From Cytobacillus firmus (lineage in GTDB: Bacteria > Bacillota > Bacilli > Bacillales > Cytobacillaceae), in contig NZ_CP086235.1 of assembly GCF_023612095.1 (NCBI RefSeq), positions 2,553,501 to 2,617,500 on the forward strand: a stretch of 64,000 nt of DNA, written 5' to 3'. A program made the position numbers and the translations under genes. Of the stretch, positions 62,267-64,000 are shown piece by piece. Numbering within the stretch: position 1 is the stretch's first letter; the number at the start of each line of letters is the position of its first letter. The notes beneath the pieces were generated by a model. The model saw only the letters and a list, made by a program, of their open reading frames with translations, searched no databases and was not told the origin of the DNA.

Positions 62267-63662
62267 AAACAGCATTTAAAGCATTTATTATAGTATCCTC
62301 TTCTTCAGCAGTTACTGTCCTAAGATCAATCAGAATTTCTTCCTTTTGAATCCTGACTATTATGGAAGAATTAATCCTTAACTGGCGGCCGATATGATCT
62401 GCTGAATATTGAAGGTGCTTTAAAACAGCAATCCAGGATGGAAGCTCTACATCAGGCATCGTGCCTCCTCCAACCTGCCCTGTACTCTGTCTCATCGAGC
62501 ATACATAATCGTTCCCGGCGGCTTGTAATCTGTTAAGAAATTGGGACGTTCTTACTTTGAGTTCATCACTGGTCATCAAAACATCATGGACCACCGGAAT
62601 ATTTTTCAGACCCTCTTCGCCTTTTAAGTAATCAATAAGAGTGCCTTCGAGAGCAGCAATTGTCATTTTATCCACCCGGAGAACCCGGGCAAGCTGATGC
62701 TTTTGCAGCTTTTCGATTAAATTCTTTCTTCCGGCAATAATTCCTGCCTGAGGACCGCCCAAAAGCTTATCTCCGCTGAAAGAAACGATATCTGCCCCCA
62801 TTTTTAAAACATCGCTGACTGCTGGTTCATTTCCGATTCCTTTGCTTTTAAAATCAAATAGTGCACCGCTGCCCAGATCTTCATAAAATATGAGGTTTTT
62901 TTCTTTTGATAGGCGGGCAAGTTCCCCGGTGCCGACTTCTTTCGTAAAACCAATAATTTTAAAATTGCTCGTGTGCACCTTCATAATCATAGCTGTATCT
63001 TCATTTATCACTTTTTTATAATCTTCCAGGTGGGTTTTATTTGTTGTTCCCACTTCAACGAGCTTTGCCCCGCTCTCTTCCATTATACTTGATACCCTGA
63101 AGGAGCCTCCGATTTCAACAAGCTGTCCACGGGAAACGATTACTTCTTTTTCATCCGCAAGAGCTCTTAAAATGAAATAAACGGCAGCAGCGTTATTATT
63201 GACTGCCATGGCTGCTTCTGCACCTGTCAGTTCTTTGATCAGATTTTCCAGGTGACTATGCCTGGATCCCCGTTCGCCTTTAACCAGGTTATACTCCAAA
63301 TTGGAATAGTTCATGGCAGCTTCAAGCATATGATCTGCTGCTGACTTGCTTAACCGTGCCCGGCCAAGATTAGTGTGAAGAACAGTGCCAGTAGCATTGA
63401 TAACCCTTTTAAGTGTATAGCCATACCGAACAGTGATTACCTCTTCTGCTTTTTGAAATATAAGGTCCGTAAACTTTTCCGTACCGGGCTCCTCACCGGT
63501 CCAATTCCCGGCAAGAATAGTATTCCTAATATCAGAAATTACCTCTTTCAGCATGTTGGTTGTATGTATAAAGTCAAGTTCATACTGTTTCATTAAATGA
63601 GTAAAACGCCGGTCTTTTTGCAGTTCATGCACCGGCAAAATTTTTCTGACTGTACTCTTCAT
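62265..63662 (-). CDS. selA: L-seryl-tRNA(Sec) selenium transferase
   Basis: 465 residues, full length for SelA. 'RVINATGTVLHTNLGRARLS' (about residue 85), 'AAMAVNNNAAAVYFILRAL', 'SRGQLVEIGGSFRV' and the PLP-lysine segment 'ADIVSFSGDKLLGGPQAGII' (about residue 290) are diagnostic. It converts seryl- to selenocysteinyl-tRNA. No selB, selD or selC is seen in the window: sspP lies downstream and a CotM-like gene is divergent. So the gene is isolated, and whether the cell makes selenoproteins cannot be told from here. Confidence 0.92.
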   Translation of the reverse strand: MKSTVRKILPVHELQKDRRFTHLMKQYELDFIHTTNMLKEVISDIRNTILAGNWTGEEPGTEKFTDLIFQKAEEVITVRYGYTLKRVINATGTVLHTNLGRARLSKSAADHMLEAAMNYSNLEYNLVKGERGSRHSHLENLIKELTGAEAAMAVNNNAAAVYFILRALADEKEVIVSRGQLVEIGGSFRVSSIMEESGAKLVEVGTTNKTHLEDYKKVINEDTAMIMKVHTSNFKIIGFTKEVGTGELARLSKEKNLIFYEDLGSGALFDFKSKGIGNEPAVSDVLKMGADIVSFSGDKLLGGPQAGIIAGRKNLIEKLQKHQLARVLRVDKMTIAALEGTLIDYLKGEEGLKNIPVVHDVLMTSDELKVRTSQFLNRLQAAGNDYVCSMRQSTGQVGGGTMPDVELPSWIAVLKHLQYSADHIGRQLRINSSIIVRIQKEEILIDLRTVTAEEEDTIINALNAV

Positions 63663-63754
63663 AATATCCCTCCAGCATTTGCCCCGTTATTATATCATTT
63701 TTCACTAATTTGCATGAAATGAATACTATAGAAGGAAACAAGGGGGTTTTGAAG

Positions 63755-64000
63755 TTGAACAAAAAGGAAGATTTCCATCCGTTTAATTTGAGTGAATTGG
63801 AAAAATGGATGGAGGATTATTACCTGGACCCGCTTTCTTCTTATTTGGATCAGATAACATTCCGCATCGACTTATACGATACAGAAGCACAGATTATTGT
63901 TGAGGCGCTTTTAACGGGATGTGCCTCAAAAGATGTAACCGTTTCCCTAAAAGAAGACAGCGTAATCATCAAAGCTGCTAAAATAGATGACACAAAAGCA
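63755..64000 (+). CDS. cotM: Hsp20/alpha-crystallin family protein, CotM-like (3' end outside window)
   Basis: 82 codons are visible from TTG 63755 (AGGGGG eight bases upstream), and the frame runs off the window. 'SELEKWMEDYYLDPLSSYLD' is followed by the beginning of an alpha-crystallin domain ('FRIDLYDTEAQIIVEALL', 'VSLKEDSVIIKA'). In B. subtilis the spore coat Hsp20 gene cotM lies next to sspP, and the position here supports the same identity. The completeness of the domain cannot be judged. Confidence 0.7.
   Translation, partial: MNKKEDFHPFNLSELEKWMEDYYLDPLSSYLDQITFRIDLYDTEAQIIVEALLTGCASKDVTVSLKEDSVIIKAAKIDDTKA

Overview
The window comes from an endospore-forming member of the Bacillaceae. 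It carries small acid-soluble spore protein genes (sspN, sspO, sspP, tlp), a CotM-like Hsp20, a SpoVK-type AAA ATPase, RBS sequences typical of Bacillus, and gene order recalled from the Bacillus subtilis region cotM-sspP-sspO-citB-yneN-sspN-tlp-yneP-yneQ-yneR-plsY-yneT-parE-parC-alsT. That conserved backbone is present here (13-20 kb and 49-64 kb), but it is split by an accessory block of about 28 kb at 21.1-48.8 kb, between the yneT-like gene and plsY.

Layout. 0-3 kb: the end of a phosphonate-type ABC transporter (phnD partial, phnE, phnC) and a NodB deacetylase whose best start is followed by an in-frame TGA. 3-8 kb: an APH-like kinase, htpG under a CIRCE operator, a small monooxygenase-like protein and a frameshifted amino-acid permease. 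8-13 kb: a 2Duf (DUF421+DUF1657) gene with two free-standing DUF1657 genes, a LAGLIDADG endonuclease with a LexA-type box, small unknown genes and a Staygreen-family protein. 13-20 kb: alsT, parC, parE (with an upstream LexA-type box) and a CoA-binding protein.

21-45 kb is the most interesting part: a purine-catabolism island of two divergent units. The minus-strand unit (35.4 to 21.2 kb) encodes an NCS2 permease, a hydantoinase-type cyclic amidohydrolase, an isochorismatase-fold amidase, UbiX, UbiD, three BMC-H shell proteins, a BMC-P pentamer, a scaffold-like protein, a flavoprotein-like protein, an adenine-deaminase-family hydrolase, a KynB-type cyclase, a DUF1989 protein, an M20 hydrolase and an SsnA/AtzA-type amidohydrolase. 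This is a bacterial microcompartment without aldehyde dehydrogenase or phosphotransacylase. The order and chemistry fit the classical clostridial (Rabinowitz) route: xanthine, 4-ureido-5-imidazolecarboxylate, 4-amino-5-imidazolecarboxylate, 4-aminoimidazole, 4-imidazolone, formiminoglycine. The plus-strand unit (36.4-45.1 kb) encodes a three-subunit xanthine dehydrogenase with maturation factors, an AzgA-type permease and a second adenine deaminase, which would supply xanthine. It is preceded by a guanine-class purine riboswitch whose terminator overlaps the aptamer's 3' strands, an arrangement that predicts activation by ligand.

45-64 kb: a GH18-type protein, a phospholipase D family protein, DUF3243, plsY, a sensor-less histidine kinase, CapA, a CPBP protease, yneR/Q/P, a double-AAA ATPase, spore proteins, an fbpB-like gene with a Fur-like box, yneN, aconitase (citB) with a CcpC-like dyad, sspO, sspP, a solitary selA, and the start of a CotM-like gene. 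No tRNA, rRNA, CRISPR array or insertion sequence was recognised. All functional calls come from reading motifs by eye; no database search was run.
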